From Pseudomonadota bacterium (GTDB taxonomy: Bacteria > Pseudomonadota > Gammaproteobacteria > CALCKW01), in assembly GCA_039196715.1 (NCBI GenBank), contig JBCCUP010000004.1, positions 57,290-121,289 on the forward strand: DNA of 64,000 nt, given 5' to 3'. Of this stretch, positions 1 through 10,850 are shown piece by piece. The translations under genes were made by a program, and so were the position numbers. Under the pieces are notes generated by a model. It had not been told where the DNA came from. It saw nothing but the letters and a program-made list of their open reading frames with translations, and searched no databases. The first letter of the stretch is position 1, and every line of letters begins with the position of its first letter.

Positions 1-62
1 AGCAAGCTCGTCTCGCGGTAGTCGCGCGTGTGCAGCACCCAGGCTGGATCGAGCTCAATCAC
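1..62 (-). CDS. recO: DNA repair protein RecO, N-terminal fragment
   Basis: Only the first 20 or so codons lie in the window; the gene continues past position 1. The conceptual N-terminus reads MIELDPAWVLHTRDYRETSL. The segment PAWVLHTRDYRETS is typical of the RecO oligonucleotide-binding domain start. RecO loads RecA in the RecFOR gap-repair pathway. The GTG start at 62 overlaps the era stop codon by 8 nt, which suggests translational coupling. era followed by recO is a common gammaproteobacterial order. The identification rests on this short segment plus position. Confidence 0.8.
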   Translation of the reverse strand, partial: MIELDPAWVLHTRDYRETSL

Positions 63-954
63 TGATGCCAAGCGACTGCAGGGCATCGTGGTCGTCCGAC
101 CAGTCACGCCGGACCAGGACCCGCTGTTCGAGGTGCACTGGCACGCCAAACAGCTCGCTCATGCGTGCGCGTGCACGCGTGCCGACCGCCTTGAGCTTGC
201 TGCCCTGGCGCCCGATCACGATGCCTTTCTGGCTCTCGCGCTCCACCCAAATGGCCGCCAGAATGCGGTAGCCGCTCGGGCTGGCATCGAACTGCTCGAT
301 CTGCACGGTGATCGCGTAGGGCAGCTCCTCGTTGAGTTGCCGGGTCAGCTGTTCCCGAATCAGTTCGGCGGCCAGGAACCGTTCACTCTTGTCGGTCAGG
401 GCATCGGCCTCGTAGGCGTGCTCGCCCTCGGGCAGCCGTGCGATCAAGCAGGCCTTGAGTGCCTCGATGCCGTCGCCGTTGCGCGCCGAGACCGGCACGA
501 CCTCGGCGAGCTCGGCCACCCGCGGAAGCGATTGCAGGTATGGCAGCAGCGCCGACTTGTTGTTGACCCGGTCGATCTTGTTGACCGCAAGGATCACTGG
601 CGGGCCACTGCGCAGGGCCGCGTCCAGAGCGAGCTGGTCGTCGGCTTCGAACACGGGAGCCTGTACCAACATCACGATGAGGTCGACATCCGAGAGCGAC
701 CCGCGCGCCGTGCGGTTGAGCACGCGGTTGAGCACGCGGTTGCCACCGCCGTGGATGCCCGGCGTGTCGACAAACACGGCCTGCACCTCGCCCCAGGTCG
801 CGATGCCGCGCACGGCGTGCCGCGTGGTCTGGGGTCGGTGCGCGGTGATGCTCACGCGTTCACCCACCAGGCGGTTGAGCAAGGTGGACTTGCCCACGTT
901 TGGCCGTCCGACCAGGGCGACTGTGCCGAATCTGGTCCTGTCGTCGCGCGTCAT
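55..954 (-). CDS. era: GTPase Era
   Basis: Essential ribosome-associated GTPase that binds the 3' end of 16S rRNA and assists 30S maturation at the inner face of the membrane. The 299-aa product has the usual Era length. The G1 loop GRPNVGKST is at residues 16-24, a T-rich switch I (PQTTRH) near 41-46, G3 DTPG at 63-66 and G4 NKID near 125. The C-terminal third carries a KH domain (GIVIGRQGSKLKAVGTRAR). Its ATG overlaps the rnc stop (ATGA), and recO starts inside its end, so rnc-era-recO look co-transcribed and coupled. Confidence 0.97.
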   Translation of the reverse strand: MTRDDRTRFGTVALVGRPNVGKSTLLNRLVGERVSITAHRPQTTRHAVRGIATWGEVQAVFVDTPGIHGGGNRVLNRVLNRTARGSLSDVDLIVMLVQAPVFEADDQLALDAALRSGPPVILAVNKIDRVNNKSALLPYLQSLPRVAELAEVVPVSARNGDGIEALKACLIARLPEGEHAYEADALTDKSERFLAAELIREQLTRQLNEELPYAITVQIEQFDASPSGYRILAAIWVERESQKGIVIGRQGSKLKAVGTRARARMSELFGVPVHLEQRVLVRRDWSDDHDALQSLGISD

Positions 955-1643
955 GCGGTGCCTCCGCTGCTGTCGGTCAGGGCGTCAAGCGCGGTTTCGG
1001 CAGCACACTGCTCGGCCTTGCGGCGGCTGCTGCCACGCGCTTCCACGCGCAGATTGGCGTGTGCGACGTGACAGGCCACAGTGAACTGCCGTTCGTGCGC
1101 CTTGCCGGCGCTGCCGACCAGCTCGTAGCTGGGCAACGCCACACCGCGCGCCTGCAACCACTCCTGCAAGCGCGTTTTCGGGTCTTTCAGGGTCGCGGTG
1201 TCCGGCAGGTCGGCGAGGCGCGCAGCGTAAAGCCGTAAGATCACGCGCTCGCAGGCGGCAAAGCCACCGTCGAGAAAAACCGCGCCGAGCACCGCCTCGA
1301 AGGCGTCCGCCTGGATGGACTCGCGCTGAAATCCGCCGCTGCGCAATTCGCCCTGCCCCATGATCAGCAACCCGGGCAGGCCGAGCTCGGCCGAGATCAC
1401 GGCGAGCGCGGTGCCGCGCACCAGGCGCGAGCGCAACCGGCTCAGGTCGCCTTCGGACAGGTCTGGCCGAAGGCGGAACAACGCAGCCGATATGGCACAG
1501 CTCAGGACGCTGTCACCGAGGAATTCGAGGCGCTCGTTGTTTGCCGCCCCGGCACTGCGGTGCGTGAGCGCGGCGGTCAACAGCTGCGGATCGGCGAAAC
1601 GGTACTCGAGGCGCGCTTGCAGATCGGAGAGGGGGTTGGACAT
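951..1643 (-). CDS. rnc: Ribonuclease III
   Basis: Double-strand-specific endoribonuclease that processes pre-rRNA and other structured transcripts. The signature NERLEFLGDS lies at residues 36-45, with acidic metal ligands E40 and D44 and a second acidic pair near EAVLGAVFLDGG. A double-stranded RNA-binding domain fills the C-terminus (DPKTRLQEWLQARG ... ARGSSRRKAEQCAAETAL). The length of 230 aa matches the family. It overlaps era by 4 nt. About 100 nt separate it from the upstream DUF4845 gene, still within a same-strand run. Confidence 0.97.
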   Translation of the reverse strand: MSNPLSDLQARLEYRFADPQLLTAALTHRSAGAANNERLEFLGDSVLSCAISAALFRLRPDLSEGDLSRLRSRLVRGTALAVISAELGLPGLLIMGQGELRSGGFQRESIQADAFEAVLGAVFLDGGFAACERVILRLYAARLADLPDTATLKDPKTRLQEWLQARGVALPSYELVGSAGKAHERQFTVACHVAHANLRVEARGSSRRKAEQCAAETALDALTDSSGGTA

Positions 1644-1745
1644 GCGCCATTGTAGCGTGTCCTCACGCGCGGATCGGGGCTTCGGGTACCCCTGGGAGCT
1701 TGGGCGCCAGACGGACGGTGACGCGCTCAGTTTAGCGAGCCGGGC

Positions 1746-2114
1746 TCATCCCGGTTCGCTGTCGGCGTTCTCGCCGAAGTTGAACACCAGCGAAGCGTTG
1801 AAAAACAGCGGAATCTTCACTTCGTAGTCCACAAAGATGCGCCGCTTGGGGCCGCGACCTGTGATCGTGACCACCTCTTCGGGTTCGATGCCGTACACCG
1901 CGTTGTCTTGCATGTGGCGTTCAAGACGCCTGTACACATCGGCGTCAGTATCGGAGGAACGCGGCGGCGACGCGTGAACCGATTCAACTGCAGCCTGGAT
2001 GTACCAATAGTTAAGGTAGGACGGTGCCACCTTCATTCCAACCACGACCAAAACGCACAGAGCGACCACGCCCATGAGAGTGAGTAAATTGACACGACCT
2101 GCCTGATTTTTCAC
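1746..2114 (-). CDS. DUF4845 small membrane protein
   Basis: Protein of 122 aa with one N-terminal membrane span (about residues 8-26, LLTLMGVVALCVLVVVGMK) followed by a soluble domain, probably periplasmic. This architecture and its place between lepB and rnc match the DUF4845 family of gammaproteobacteria, whose function is unknown. I chose the GTG at 2114 because it follows lepB by 13 nt and has a GAGG ribosome-binding site. An ATG at 2168 would need a long overlap with lepB and adds residues unlike the family. Confidence 0.75.
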   Translation of the reverse strand: MKNQAGRVNLLTLMGVVALCVLVVVGMKVAPSYLNYWYIQAAVESVHASPPRSSDTDADVYRRLERHMQDNAVYGIEPEEVVTITGRGPKRRIFVDYEVKIPLFFNASLVFNFGENADSEPG

Positions 2115-2127
2115 GCCAACCTCGGAT

Positions 2128-2880
2128 TCAGTGGATGCGGGAACCAATTCGTTTCCAATCCACATCAAAATCCATTCCAGGTTGCTTGCTGAAATTCATC
2201 CAGATGAAAAAGGCCCGGCCAGCGAGGTTTTCCTCAGGCACGGTGCCCCACATACGGCTGTCGGCACTGTTGTCGCGGTTGTCGCCCATCACGAAATACT
2301 GGCCCGGCGGTACGGTGGTCTGGATCTGCCGTCGAAACGGGGTGTTCTGCACGAGTGTGCGGTGGGGCTCATCCCCCAGCGTTTCCTTGAGTTCCAGCGT
2401 CTGGATACCACGCCCGCTCGGATCGTTGACCGGCCCCACCACCTCCACCGGCAAGGGCTCGCCGTTGACGAACACCTGCTTGTCCCGGTAGGCGATCTCG
2501 TCACCCGGCACCCCGATCACACGCTTGATGTAGTCGATCTGGGGGTTATCCGGGTAGCGGAACACCACCACGTCACCACGCTCGGGTGACCCGAGATCGA
2601 TGACCTTGGTGTGCACGATCGGCAGGCGCACGCCGTAGGAAAACTTGTTCACCAGAATGAAATCGCCAATCTGCAAGGTCGGGATCATCGAGCCCGACGG
2701 GATGCGAAACGGCTCGACGATGAAGGAGCGCAACAGGACAACGAACAGCAGCACGGGGAAGAACGACCGGCCGTACTCCGCCATGGCGCCGTCGCTCTTG
2801 AAGACCAGCGCGTTCAAGGCCCAGATCAGGCCTGAGACGGCGGTCAGCCCGACCAGCAGGATCTCGAAGTCGAATGTCAT
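2128..2880 (-). CDS. lepB: Signal peptidase I
   Basis: Membrane-bound serine/lysine protease that removes signal peptides from exported proteins. Two hydrophobic segments lie at about residues 5-26 and 41-55. The catalytic Ser is S64 in PSGSMIPTL and the general-base Lys is K119 in DYIKRVIGVPGDE. The box GDNRDNSADSRMWG follows near the C-terminus. At 250 aa the length fits a proteobacterial LepB. It lies 4 nt downstream of lepA in one operon, the classical lepA-lepB pair. Confidence 0.96.
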   Translation of the reverse strand: MTFDFEILLVGLTAVSGLIWALNALVFKSDGAMAEYGRSFFPVLLFVVLLRSFIVEPFRIPSGSMIPTLQIGDFILVNKFSYGVRLPIVHTKVIDLGSPERGDVVVFRYPDNPQIDYIKRVIGVPGDEIAYRDKQVFVNGEPLPVEVVGPVNDPSGRGIQTLELKETLGDEPHRTLVQNTPFRRQIQTTVPPGQYFVMGDNRDNSADSRMWGTVPEENLAGRAFFIWMNFSKQPGMDFDVDWKRIGSRIH

Positions 2881-2884
2881 CGGC

Positions 2885-5001
<2,117 letters not shown>

Positions 5002-5036
5002 CCACAGATCAAACCGTCCAGTTTGGCCGAAACTCG

Positions 5037-6470
5037 CTACTCCGGCAAGCGAAGGGGCAGGAACAGCGGGTTCGCGCCGCGGTGGACCAGCACGGCGACC
5101 GAACTACCGGTCGGCAACCCCTCGACCAGCCGATCAAAGTCGGACACGCTGTCGACCTTGTCGCTGCCGAGCATGAGCACCATGTCTCCGGGCTCGATGC
5201 CCGCCTGGTCGGCGAGCCCACCGTCCTTGACTTCGGTGACGATGACACCGCCCTCAGGCACGCCAGCGGCCTCGCGCTGGGTGTCGTCAGGCTCCGCCAC
5301 AACCGCGCCGAGACGGGTGGCGGTCGGCTTGGGCTCGACCCCGCGTCCGGTGGCGTTGGCAAGTTCTTCCTGACCGGGCAGTTCGCCGATGGTCACGGCC
5401 AGCACCGTACGCTCACCCCGACGCAGCACAACGACCTCGGCGTCCGTGCCGGCGCGCACCAGGCCCACGAGTGGCGGCAAGCTGCTCGAGGTCGGCACCG
5501 GCTCGCCGTTGAATTCAACGATCACGTCGCCGACTTCGATGTCCGAGCGTGAAGCCGGGCTGCCACGCACGATCTGTGACACCAGGGCGCCGCGTGCCCG
5601 CTCCATGCCGAAGCTCTCGGCCAGTTCGCGGGTCACCTCCTGGATGACCACGCCGAGCCAGCCACGCGAGACCCGGCCGTTGTCGCGCAACTGCTCAGCC
5701 ACGTCCATGGCCACCTCGATGGGGATCGCGAACGACAGACCCATGAATCCGCCACTGCGGCTGTATATCTGGGAATTCACACCGACCACACGGCCCTCGA
5801 GGTCGAACAGCGGTCCGCCCGAGTTGCCCGGGTTGATGGCGACATCGGTCTGGATGAAGGGGGTGTAGTTCTCGCGCGGCAGGGACCGCCCCTTCGCGCT
5901 GACGATACCAGCGGTCACCGAGTGATCGAATCCGAAGGGCGAGCCGATCGCGAGCACCCATTCACCCACCTTCAGCGATTTGGACGCACCGATTTTGGCG
6001 ACTGGCAGGTTCTCGGCCTCGATCTTTAGTACGGCCACGTCACTGCGCTCATCGGTGCCGATCACCTCGGCGGCGAGCTGGCGGCGATCGTGCAGGCGCA
6101 CGAAGACCTGTTCTGCGCCATCGACCACGTGGTTGTTGGTGAGCACGTACCCGTCGTCCGAGATGATGAAACCCGAGCCGAGCGAGGACGGGGTCTCGCG
6201 GCGGTTGCCTTCGCCGCCACCGCGCTCCTGTTCCTCGAAGAACTTTCGGAACAACTCGCCGAACGGCGTGCCCTCGATGTCGGGCCACTCGATCCCGGGC
6301 GGCAACTGCGGCCCGCTGCCGCTCTGTGAGCGCGTCGTGCTGATGTTGACGACAACCGGGTGGTTTTCCTCGACCAGCTCGGTGAAATCCGGCAGCCCCA
6401 TGGACGCCGCGCTGGCCAGGCCGGCCCAGGAAAAAATCAGAAACACTCCAGCGATTAGCATGCGCACCAT
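5037..6470 (-). CDS. mucD: Periplasmic serine endoprotease, DegQ/MucD type
   Basis: HtrA-family protease and chaperone for misfolded envelope proteins. A signal peptide occupies about residues 1-22 (ending ASAAS). The catalytic triad is H114 (TNNHVVDG), D144 (RSDVAVL) and S217 (GNSGGP). Two PDZ domains follow, beginning near RGWLGVVIQE and RLGAVVAEPD. The length of 477 aa suits the DegQ/MucD class. Its position downstream of rseA and rpoE matches Pseudomonas mucD, so it is probably a sigma-E target and modulator. 324 nt separate it from rseA, where mucB and mucC would be expected. Confidence 0.93.
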   Translation of the reverse strand: MVRMLIAGVFLIFSWAGLASAASMGLPDFTELVEENHPVVVNISTTRSQSGSGPQLPPGIEWPDIEGTPFGELFRKFFEEQERGGGEGNRRETPSSLGSGFIISDDGYVLTNNHVVDGAEQVFVRLHDRRQLAAEVIGTDERSDVAVLKIEAENLPVAKIGASKSLKVGEWVLAIGSPFGFDHSVTAGIVSAKGRSLPRENYTPFIQTDVAINPGNSGGPLFDLEGRVVGVNSQIYSRSGGFMGLSFAIPIEVAMDVAEQLRDNGRVSRGWLGVVIQEVTRELAESFGMERARGALVSQIVRGSPASRSDIEVGDVIVEFNGEPVPTSSSLPPLVGLVRAGTDAEVVVLRRGERTVLAVTIGELPGQEELANATGRGVEPKPTATRLGAVVAEPDDTQREAAGVPEGGVIVTEVKDGGLADQAGIEPGDMVLMLGSDKVDSVSDFDRLVEGLPTGSSVAVLVHRGANPLFLPLRLPE

Positions 6471-6794
6471 GGCAAGGTCCTGTTGAAAGTTGAGTGGCGC
6501 GGTCGGGTCAACCCAACCCGGCGCCGGTGTTCGTTGTCGGGGTGTCAGACACGCGTAACACGTCAGTGTTCACCGCGCCTGAGCAACCGGCCTGTCAGCG
6601 CAGCGCAATCGGCAACGGGCGAGACGCAGTCGACCCCGGCACCCACCGCTGCAATTGCTGCGCCGACCTGCTGCCCGACCGGGCATGCCATCGACGCACG
6701 CCCGTGCGCCCGCCGTGACTCAGTCGGCAGTCGAGGGGATGTGTGGGATCGGAAGGGGGGACACGCAGCACGGGTGTGACCCGGCCGCCTGCCG
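6471..6794. other. Intergenic gap between mucD and rseA, no gene seen
   Basis: I find no convincing coding region on either strand; the open frames here are short, arginine-rich and start-poor. In Pseudomonas and relatives this interval holds mucB (rseB) and mucC. Only an 8-bp perfect hairpin at its border (6791-6798 with 6803-6810, GCCGTCAC/GTGACGGC) stands out. It overlaps the end of rseA and lacks a U tract. Confidence 0.6.
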
Positions 6795-7319
6795 TCACGG
6801 CTGTGACGGCGTTACCGCAGGGCGGTTTTCAGAAAGATCTTCGTTCTCGTCGACGATTCGGGTCACCGGGCGAACGTCCGTGGCGACAACCGCGCCGCCG
6901 ATGCCGTTGACCGGGGGAAAATCGGCAGCAGACGGTGTCGCGCCACCCGCGACCTGACTGCCCGGCGGTGCCTGGTTGAACTGCGTCAGGCCCAGAAAAG
7001 CCACGCCGGCCACCGTTGCCGCCAGCGCCAGGCCGGCAAACTGCCGGTTGCGCGTCACCGGCGCGCCAAGCGACACATTCGGAGCCCGCGCGCCGGGGTT
7101 GAAGATCACGGGCTCGTCCGCGAGCGCGCCGCGCACGCGCGACACCATGTCACACGATGCGCCGGTCAGCGGCTCCCCGCGCAGCGCGTCGCGCACCAGA
7201 CACTGGCGCTCCCACGCGTCGCGGCCGACGTCGGTGTTCAGCAGCCGGATCGCACGGTCGAGGTCGACAGGTTCCTCGTCAAAAAACGCTGACAAATCGG
7301 CGCGGTCTTGTTCGTTCAT
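6795..7319 (-). CDS. rseA: Sigma-E anti-sigma factor RseA/MucA
   Basis: Inner-membrane protein that sequesters RpoE and is degraded on envelope stress. The N-terminal cytoplasmic RseA domain (residues 1-70, with LSAFFDEEPVDLDRAIRLL and WERQCLVRDALRGE) is clear. One membrane span lies at about 94-112 (FAGLALAATVAGVAFLGL). The periplasmic tail is only about 60 residues, shorter than in E. coli. The ATG overlaps the rpoE stop (ATGA), so the pair is translationally coupled. Confidence 0.85.
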   Translation of the reverse strand: MNEQDRADLSAFFDEEPVDLDRAIRLLNTDVGRDAWERQCLVRDALRGEPLTGASCDMVSRVRGALADEPVIFNPGARAPNVSLGAPVTRNRQFAGLALAATVAGVAFLGLTQFNQAPPGSQVAGGATPSAADFPPVNGIGGAVVATDVRPVTRIVDENEDLSENRPAVTPSQP

Positions 7320-7912
7320 CTTCCACTCTCCGTGTTGGCGTGCAACACCGGTTCAATCTGGGCTTCTATCGCTTCGCGTGCACGAAATATGCGCGACCGT
7401 ACCGTTCCGATCGGGCATTCCATCACCGTCGCAATCTCCTCGTAGGACAAGCCGTCGTACTCGCGCAGCGTGATCGCCGTGCGAAGGTCCGGCGGCAAAC
7501 CTTCCACCGCATTTCGAATCGTCTCGGCCAGCTCGTCCGTCGACGCCTGGTGGTCAGGGCTCGCCAGCTCGTGAAGCTTCTCCACGGTCTGAGCAAGCCC
7601 ACTGTCCTCGACATCAAGCGACGCCCCTTGCGGTCGGCGGTTGCGCGTCGCAATGTGGTTGACCGCCGCGTTGACGGCAATCCGGTACAACCACGTGTAG
7701 AATGCGCTGTCGCCGCGAAAGTTCCCGAGGCCCCGGTAGGCCTTGATGAACGCTTCTTGGCACACATCCGCCACGTCTGCCGGCTCGCGCAGGTAGCGTC
7801 CAACCAGGCTCGCGACCTTGTTCTGGTATTTCATCACCAGCAGGTCGAACGCTGCCTTGTCGCCTCGCTGGACACGCAGCACCAGCTCGTTGTCTGAGAC
7901 CGACTCACCCAC
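7316..7912 (-). CDS. rpoE: RNA polymerase sigma-E factor (RpoE/AlgU)
   Basis: ECF sigma factor for the envelope stress regulon. Region 2 includes YLREPADVADVCQEAFIKAYRG and FYTWLYRIAVNAAVNHI. Region 4 includes LPPDLRTAITLREYDGLSYEEIATVMECPIGTVRSRIFRAREAI with its helix-turn-helix. The length of 198 aa is typical. It is coupled to rseA. A sigma-E-like element lies about 20 nt upstream (see 7933-7960), consistent with the autoregulation known for this family. Confidence 0.96.
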   Translation of the reverse strand: MGESVSDNELVLRVQRGDKAAFDLLVMKYQNKVASLVGRYLREPADVADVCQEAFIKAYRGLGNFRGDSAFYTWLYRIAVNAAVNHIATRNRRPQGASLDVEDSGLAQTVEKLHELASPDHQASTDELAETIRNAVEGLPPDLRTAITLREYDGLSYEEIATVMECPIGTVRSRIFRAREAIEAQIEPVLHANTESGR

Positions 7913-7932
7913 TGTGTTTGTCCACGTACCTA

Positions 7933-7960
7933 CAGTGAGTCCGACGCCGCGAAATAGTTC
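7933..7960 (-). promoter_or_regulatory. Candidate sigma-E-type promoter of rpoE
   Basis: On the minus strand GAACTA is followed after 16 bases by TCACTG, ending about 20 nt before the rpoE ATG. The -35 matches 5 of 6 of the sigma-E consensus GAACTT with the expected spacing. The -10 match to TCtgA is partial. Confidence 0.4.
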
Positions 7961-8103
7961 GATTCTTCACGCATTACAGTGGCGGTATGCCACGCCTGGA
8001 GTGCCGTTGGGCAGTATACGCGGTTCTGGCCCCACCCACCGGCTCCGCTCGACGCGCAGTGCAGGCGTGGCCGGCGGGGCCGGTGCGTCCCGTTGCAGCG
8101 CCG

Positions 8104-8652
8104 TCAGATGGAGAGGACGCTGCGCCGGTAGAATTGCAATTCGGCAATCGACTCCCGGATGTCGTCCAGGGCGAGGTGCGTGCCCCGCTTGCTGAACTGC
8201 GACAAGGTGTCGGGCGACCACCGGCGAACCAGCTCCTTGAGCGTCGACACGTCGAGGTTGCGGTAGTGGAAATGGGCCTCGAGCTCGGGCATCAGCCGGG
8301 CGAGAAAGCGCCGGTCCTGGCAGATGCTGTTGCCACACATCGGCGATACCCCCGGCGGTACCCACTCATGCAGGAACGCCAGCGTCTGCTGCTCGGCGGT
8401 CGCGGCGTCCAGGCTGCTGTGCCTGACACGCTCGATCAACCCGGATTGCCCGTGGTGGGTCTGGTTCCACGCGTCCATGGCGTCGAGCACCGCGTCACTC
8501 TGGTGCACGGCGAGCACCGGTCCCTCGGCGAGGTTGTTGAGCTGGGCGTCGGTGACAATCGTCGCCACCTCGATGATGGCGTCCCGATCGGGGTCCAGCC
8601 CGGTCATTTCGAGGTCGATCCAGATCAGATTGGACGCGTCGGGGGTACCCAT
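8104..8652 (-). CDS. orn: Oligoribonuclease
   Basis: 3'-5' exoribonuclease of the DEDDh class that degrades 2- to 5-mer RNAs and the c-di-GMP product pGpG. Exo I is [10 protein letters not shown] (D13, E15), Exo II includes [12 protein letters not shown], and Exo III is [12 protein letters not shown] with the catalytic H and D. The ATG at 8652 gives 182 aa, the normal Orn length. The open frame extends upstream without homology. It is divergent from rsgA, the usual neighbour. Orn is relevant here because two diguanylate cyclases lie in the same window. Confidence 0.95.
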   Translation of the reverse strand: MGTPDASNLIWIDLEMTGLDPDRDAIIEVATIVTDAQLNNLAEGPVLAVHQSDAVLDAMDAWNQTHHGQSGLIERVRHSSLDAATAEQQTLAFLHEWVPPGVSPMCGNSICQDRRFLARLMPELEAHFHYRNLDVSTLKELVRRWSPDTLSQFSKRGTHLALDDIRESIAELQFYRRSVLSI

Positions 8653-8702
8653 CAGTCTCGTCGTCGCAGGCGAATTGGAGCGACCGGTCGCGGGCCAGTA
8701 TA

Positions 8703-9656
8703 GTGCTGCCCGTCTTCGACCACTCACTGCGCAGTGTAGCCCAGAGGCAGGATAAGCACGTCAACGTCAGAGCCCGCGTCATCGCCCACCACCGTGCGCA
8801 CCGCCTCGTTCGAACGGCGGACGGCGGCGTCAGTGCGGCGAGCGCGCGCACCCGCGGCGACGAGGCCGTGGTCGGCGACTGGGTCGCTTGCAGCCGCATC
8901 GACGACAACACCCTCTGCATCGAGTCCGTGGACGAGCGGCGCAGCGCACTCCAGCGGCGAGACCGTCGCGGCCGCGACCGCACCCTCGCCAGCAACTTCG
9001 ACTGCATGGTCATCGTCTCGGCCCCGACACCGGGCATCGACCGGTTGATCATCGACCAGTACCTGGTCGCGGCGTCTTCGGCTGGCGTGGCCCCGGTGCT
9101 CGTGGTCAACAAATCCGACCTCCTGCAGGGCAACGCACTCACCGCCACCCGCGCGGAACTCGCCTGCTACGCCCGGGTGGATTACCCGCTGGTGTTCTGT
9201 GCCGCGCACGACCCGGCGACACTGGCGCCGCTCGCCGCGCGCCTGGCAGCGCAGTCCTGTGTGTTCGTGGGCCAGTCCGGGGTCGGAAAGTCTTCCTTGA
9301 TTCAACACTTTGTTCCCAACCGGGACATCGCCGTCGGGGCGCTGTCCAAGGCCGGCCTCGGCAGCCACACGACCGTGGCGGCCTACTGGTACGACACCGC
9401 TGACGGCGGCGCGGTGATCGATTCGCCGGGGGTGCGCGAATTCCGCGTCGACCACCTGCCGCCACGCGACATCGCCCGCGGGTTTCGCGAGATCGCGGAT
9501 GCCGCGCAGGGCTGCCGCTTCAGCAACTGCAGCCACCGGCACGAACCGGCCTGTGCGGTGAAGGACGCAGTGTCGACAGACGCGATCGACGCGCAACGCT
9601 ACGCCAACTACGTCAGCCTGCTGACCGACTCCGAGACCAACGCCAGCGTGTCCTGA
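8703..9656 (+). CDS. rsgA: Ribosome small-subunit GTPase RsgA
   Basis: Circularly permuted GTPase that checks late 30S maturation. The order of motifs is the permuted one: an OB-fold N-terminus ([15 protein letters not shown]), G4 VNKSDLL, then G1 GQSGVGKSS and G3 DSPG. A zinc-binding C-terminal domain follows with [14 protein letters not shown]. The product has 317 aa. The start is uncertain: the GTG at 8703 is the only usual start before the OB fold and its first 20 codons show no homology. A 12-bp palindrome (CACTGCGCAGTG) lies at 8725-8736. Confidence 0.92.
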   Translation: MLPVFDHSLRSVAQRQDKHVNVRARVIAHHRAHRLVRTADGGVSAASARTRGDEAVVGDWVACSRIDDNTLCIESVDERRSALQRRDRRGRDRTLASNFDCMVIVSAPTPGIDRLIIDQYLVAASSAGVAPVLVVNKSDLLQGNALTATRAELACYARVDYPLVFCAAHDPATLAPLAARLAAQSCVFVGQSGVGKSSLIQHFVPNRDIAVGALSKAGLGSHTTVAAYWYDTADGGAVIDSPGVREFRVDHLPPRDIARGFREIADAAQGCRFSNCSHRHEPACAVKDAVSTDAIDAQRYANYVSLLTDSETNASVS

Positions 9657-9819
9657 GCGCGCGCTGCGGGCAACCGCCGCGTGCGCTGCCGGTACGGCGA
9701 CCCCCGGCCCGTCCGCGCCAGGGCTGGACCCATCACTGCTCCGGGGTTGGCATCGCCATCAGGCACCAAATCGCCTCTGCAGCGCGAAATCCGACACACG
9801 GGCGGTGACGTGCCTGGAT

Positions 9820-9852
9820 TACAATGCCCGCACTTTTCAACACAGGATTTCC
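9820..9852 (+). promoter_or_regulatory. Possible -10 element and RBS ahead of dgcN
   Basis: A TACAAT hexamer at 9820-9825 lies 30 nt before the dgcN GTG. No good -35 is present at the right distance. An AGGA ribosome-binding site at 9844-9847, 7 nt before the GTG at 9855, decides that start over the longer open frame. Confidence 0.3.
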
Positions 9853-9854
9853 CC

Positions 9855-10850
9855 GTGATCAACGCACCGTACCTGCTCTTCCTGGGGGACGCTCCCGACG
9901 ACCTGGCCGCCAAGGTTGCCAAGGGAATTCGCGATTGGCGCCCTGACCTGTGTGTGGGCCAATTGCGGCTCGACGGCTGCAAGACCGACGTCGGCCTGAG
10001 CGACATGAGCATTGCCGAGGCTGCGGCTGCCGGCGCCAAGACGCTGGTGGTGGGGGTTGCCAACCGCGGCGGTGTGATCAGCGCGTCCTGGTTGGATGCA
10101 CTCACGCAGGCGCTCGAAGCTGGCATGGACGTGGCCAGCGGCCTGCACAACCTGTTGCGCGACGAGCCCGTGTTGGTCGAGACGGCCGAACGCTGCGGAC
10201 GCCGGCTGTTCGACGTGCGCATCCCGGACCGGGACTTCCCGATCGGCAACGGCAAGCGCCGCACGGGCAAGCGTCTGCTGACCGTCGGCACCGATTGCTC
10301 GGTGGGCAAGATGTACGCAACGCTTGCGTTGGAGCGCGACATGCGCGCCGCCGGCTTCGACGCCGACTTCCGCGCCACCGGCCAGACCGGCATCCTGATC
10401 ACCGGCTCGGGTGTGCCGCTCGACGCCGTCGTCGCCGACTTCATGGCCGGCTCCATTGAGGTGCTGACACCCGACGGCGAGCCGGACCACTGGGACCTGG
10501 TCGAGGGCCAGGGCAGCCTGTTTCACCCGTCCTACTCCGGCGTGACCATGGCGCTCATCCACGGCAGCGCGCCCGACGCACTGGTGATCTGCCACGAGCC
10601 CACTCGCACCCACATGCGCGGCCTGCCGCACTACGACCTGCCCACCCTGCAGCAGGTGCACGACAGTGCACTGGCGCACGCCCAGCGGGTCAACCCCGAC
10701 TGCCGCGTGATCGGCTCCGCAATCAACACCTCCGGGCTGGGCGACGCCGACACGGCAGCCTGCCTCGACGCCTGTGCACAGGCCCTGTCGCTGCCCTCGG
10801 TCGACCCGATGAAGACCGGCTGCGGCCCGCTGATCGAGCAGTTGCGCTGA
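9855..10850 (+). CDS. dgcN: DUF1611 family N-acetyltransferase DgcN (D-glutamate catabolism)
   Basis: Member of the DUF1611 family. To my knowledge the family includes DgcN, which converts D-glutamate to N-acetyl-D-glutamate in marine bacteria. The 331-aa product has an N-terminal nucleotide-fold half (to about 125) and a P-loop-like GTDCSVGK at residues 145-152 in the C-terminal half. Other visible marks are ATGQTGILITGSG and VCHEPTR-like VICHEPTRTHMRG. The GTG at 9855 has an AGGA site. It abuts dgcA (TGATG, one shared base), forming a coupled operon with dgcA and a D-amino acid transaminase. That context, rather than sequence alone, supports the specific function. Confidence 0.85.
   Translation: MINAPYLLFLGDAPDDLAAKVAKGIRDWRPDLCVGQLRLDGCKTDVGLSDMSIAEAAAAGAKTLVVGVANRGGVISASWLDALTQALEAGMDVASGLHNLLRDEPVLVETAERCGRRLFDVRIPDRDFPIGNGKRRTGKRLLTVGTDCSVGKMYATLALERDMRAAGFDADFRATGQTGILITGSGVPLDAVVADFMAGSIEVLTPDGEPDHWDLVEGQGSLFHPSYSGVTMALIHGSAPDALVICHEPTRTHMRGLPHYDLPTLQQVHDSALAHAQRVNPDCRVIGSAINTSGLGDADTAACLDACAQALSLPSVDPMKTGCGPLIEQLR

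Noticed and set aside
28..1071. Long open frame on the plus strand opposite era
   Set aside because: Era is unmistakable on the minus strand; this frame is its antisense shadow with no recognisable domain.
6791..6810. Terminator after rseA
   Set aside because: The perfect 8-bp hairpin overlaps the rseA stop and has no U tract in either direction.
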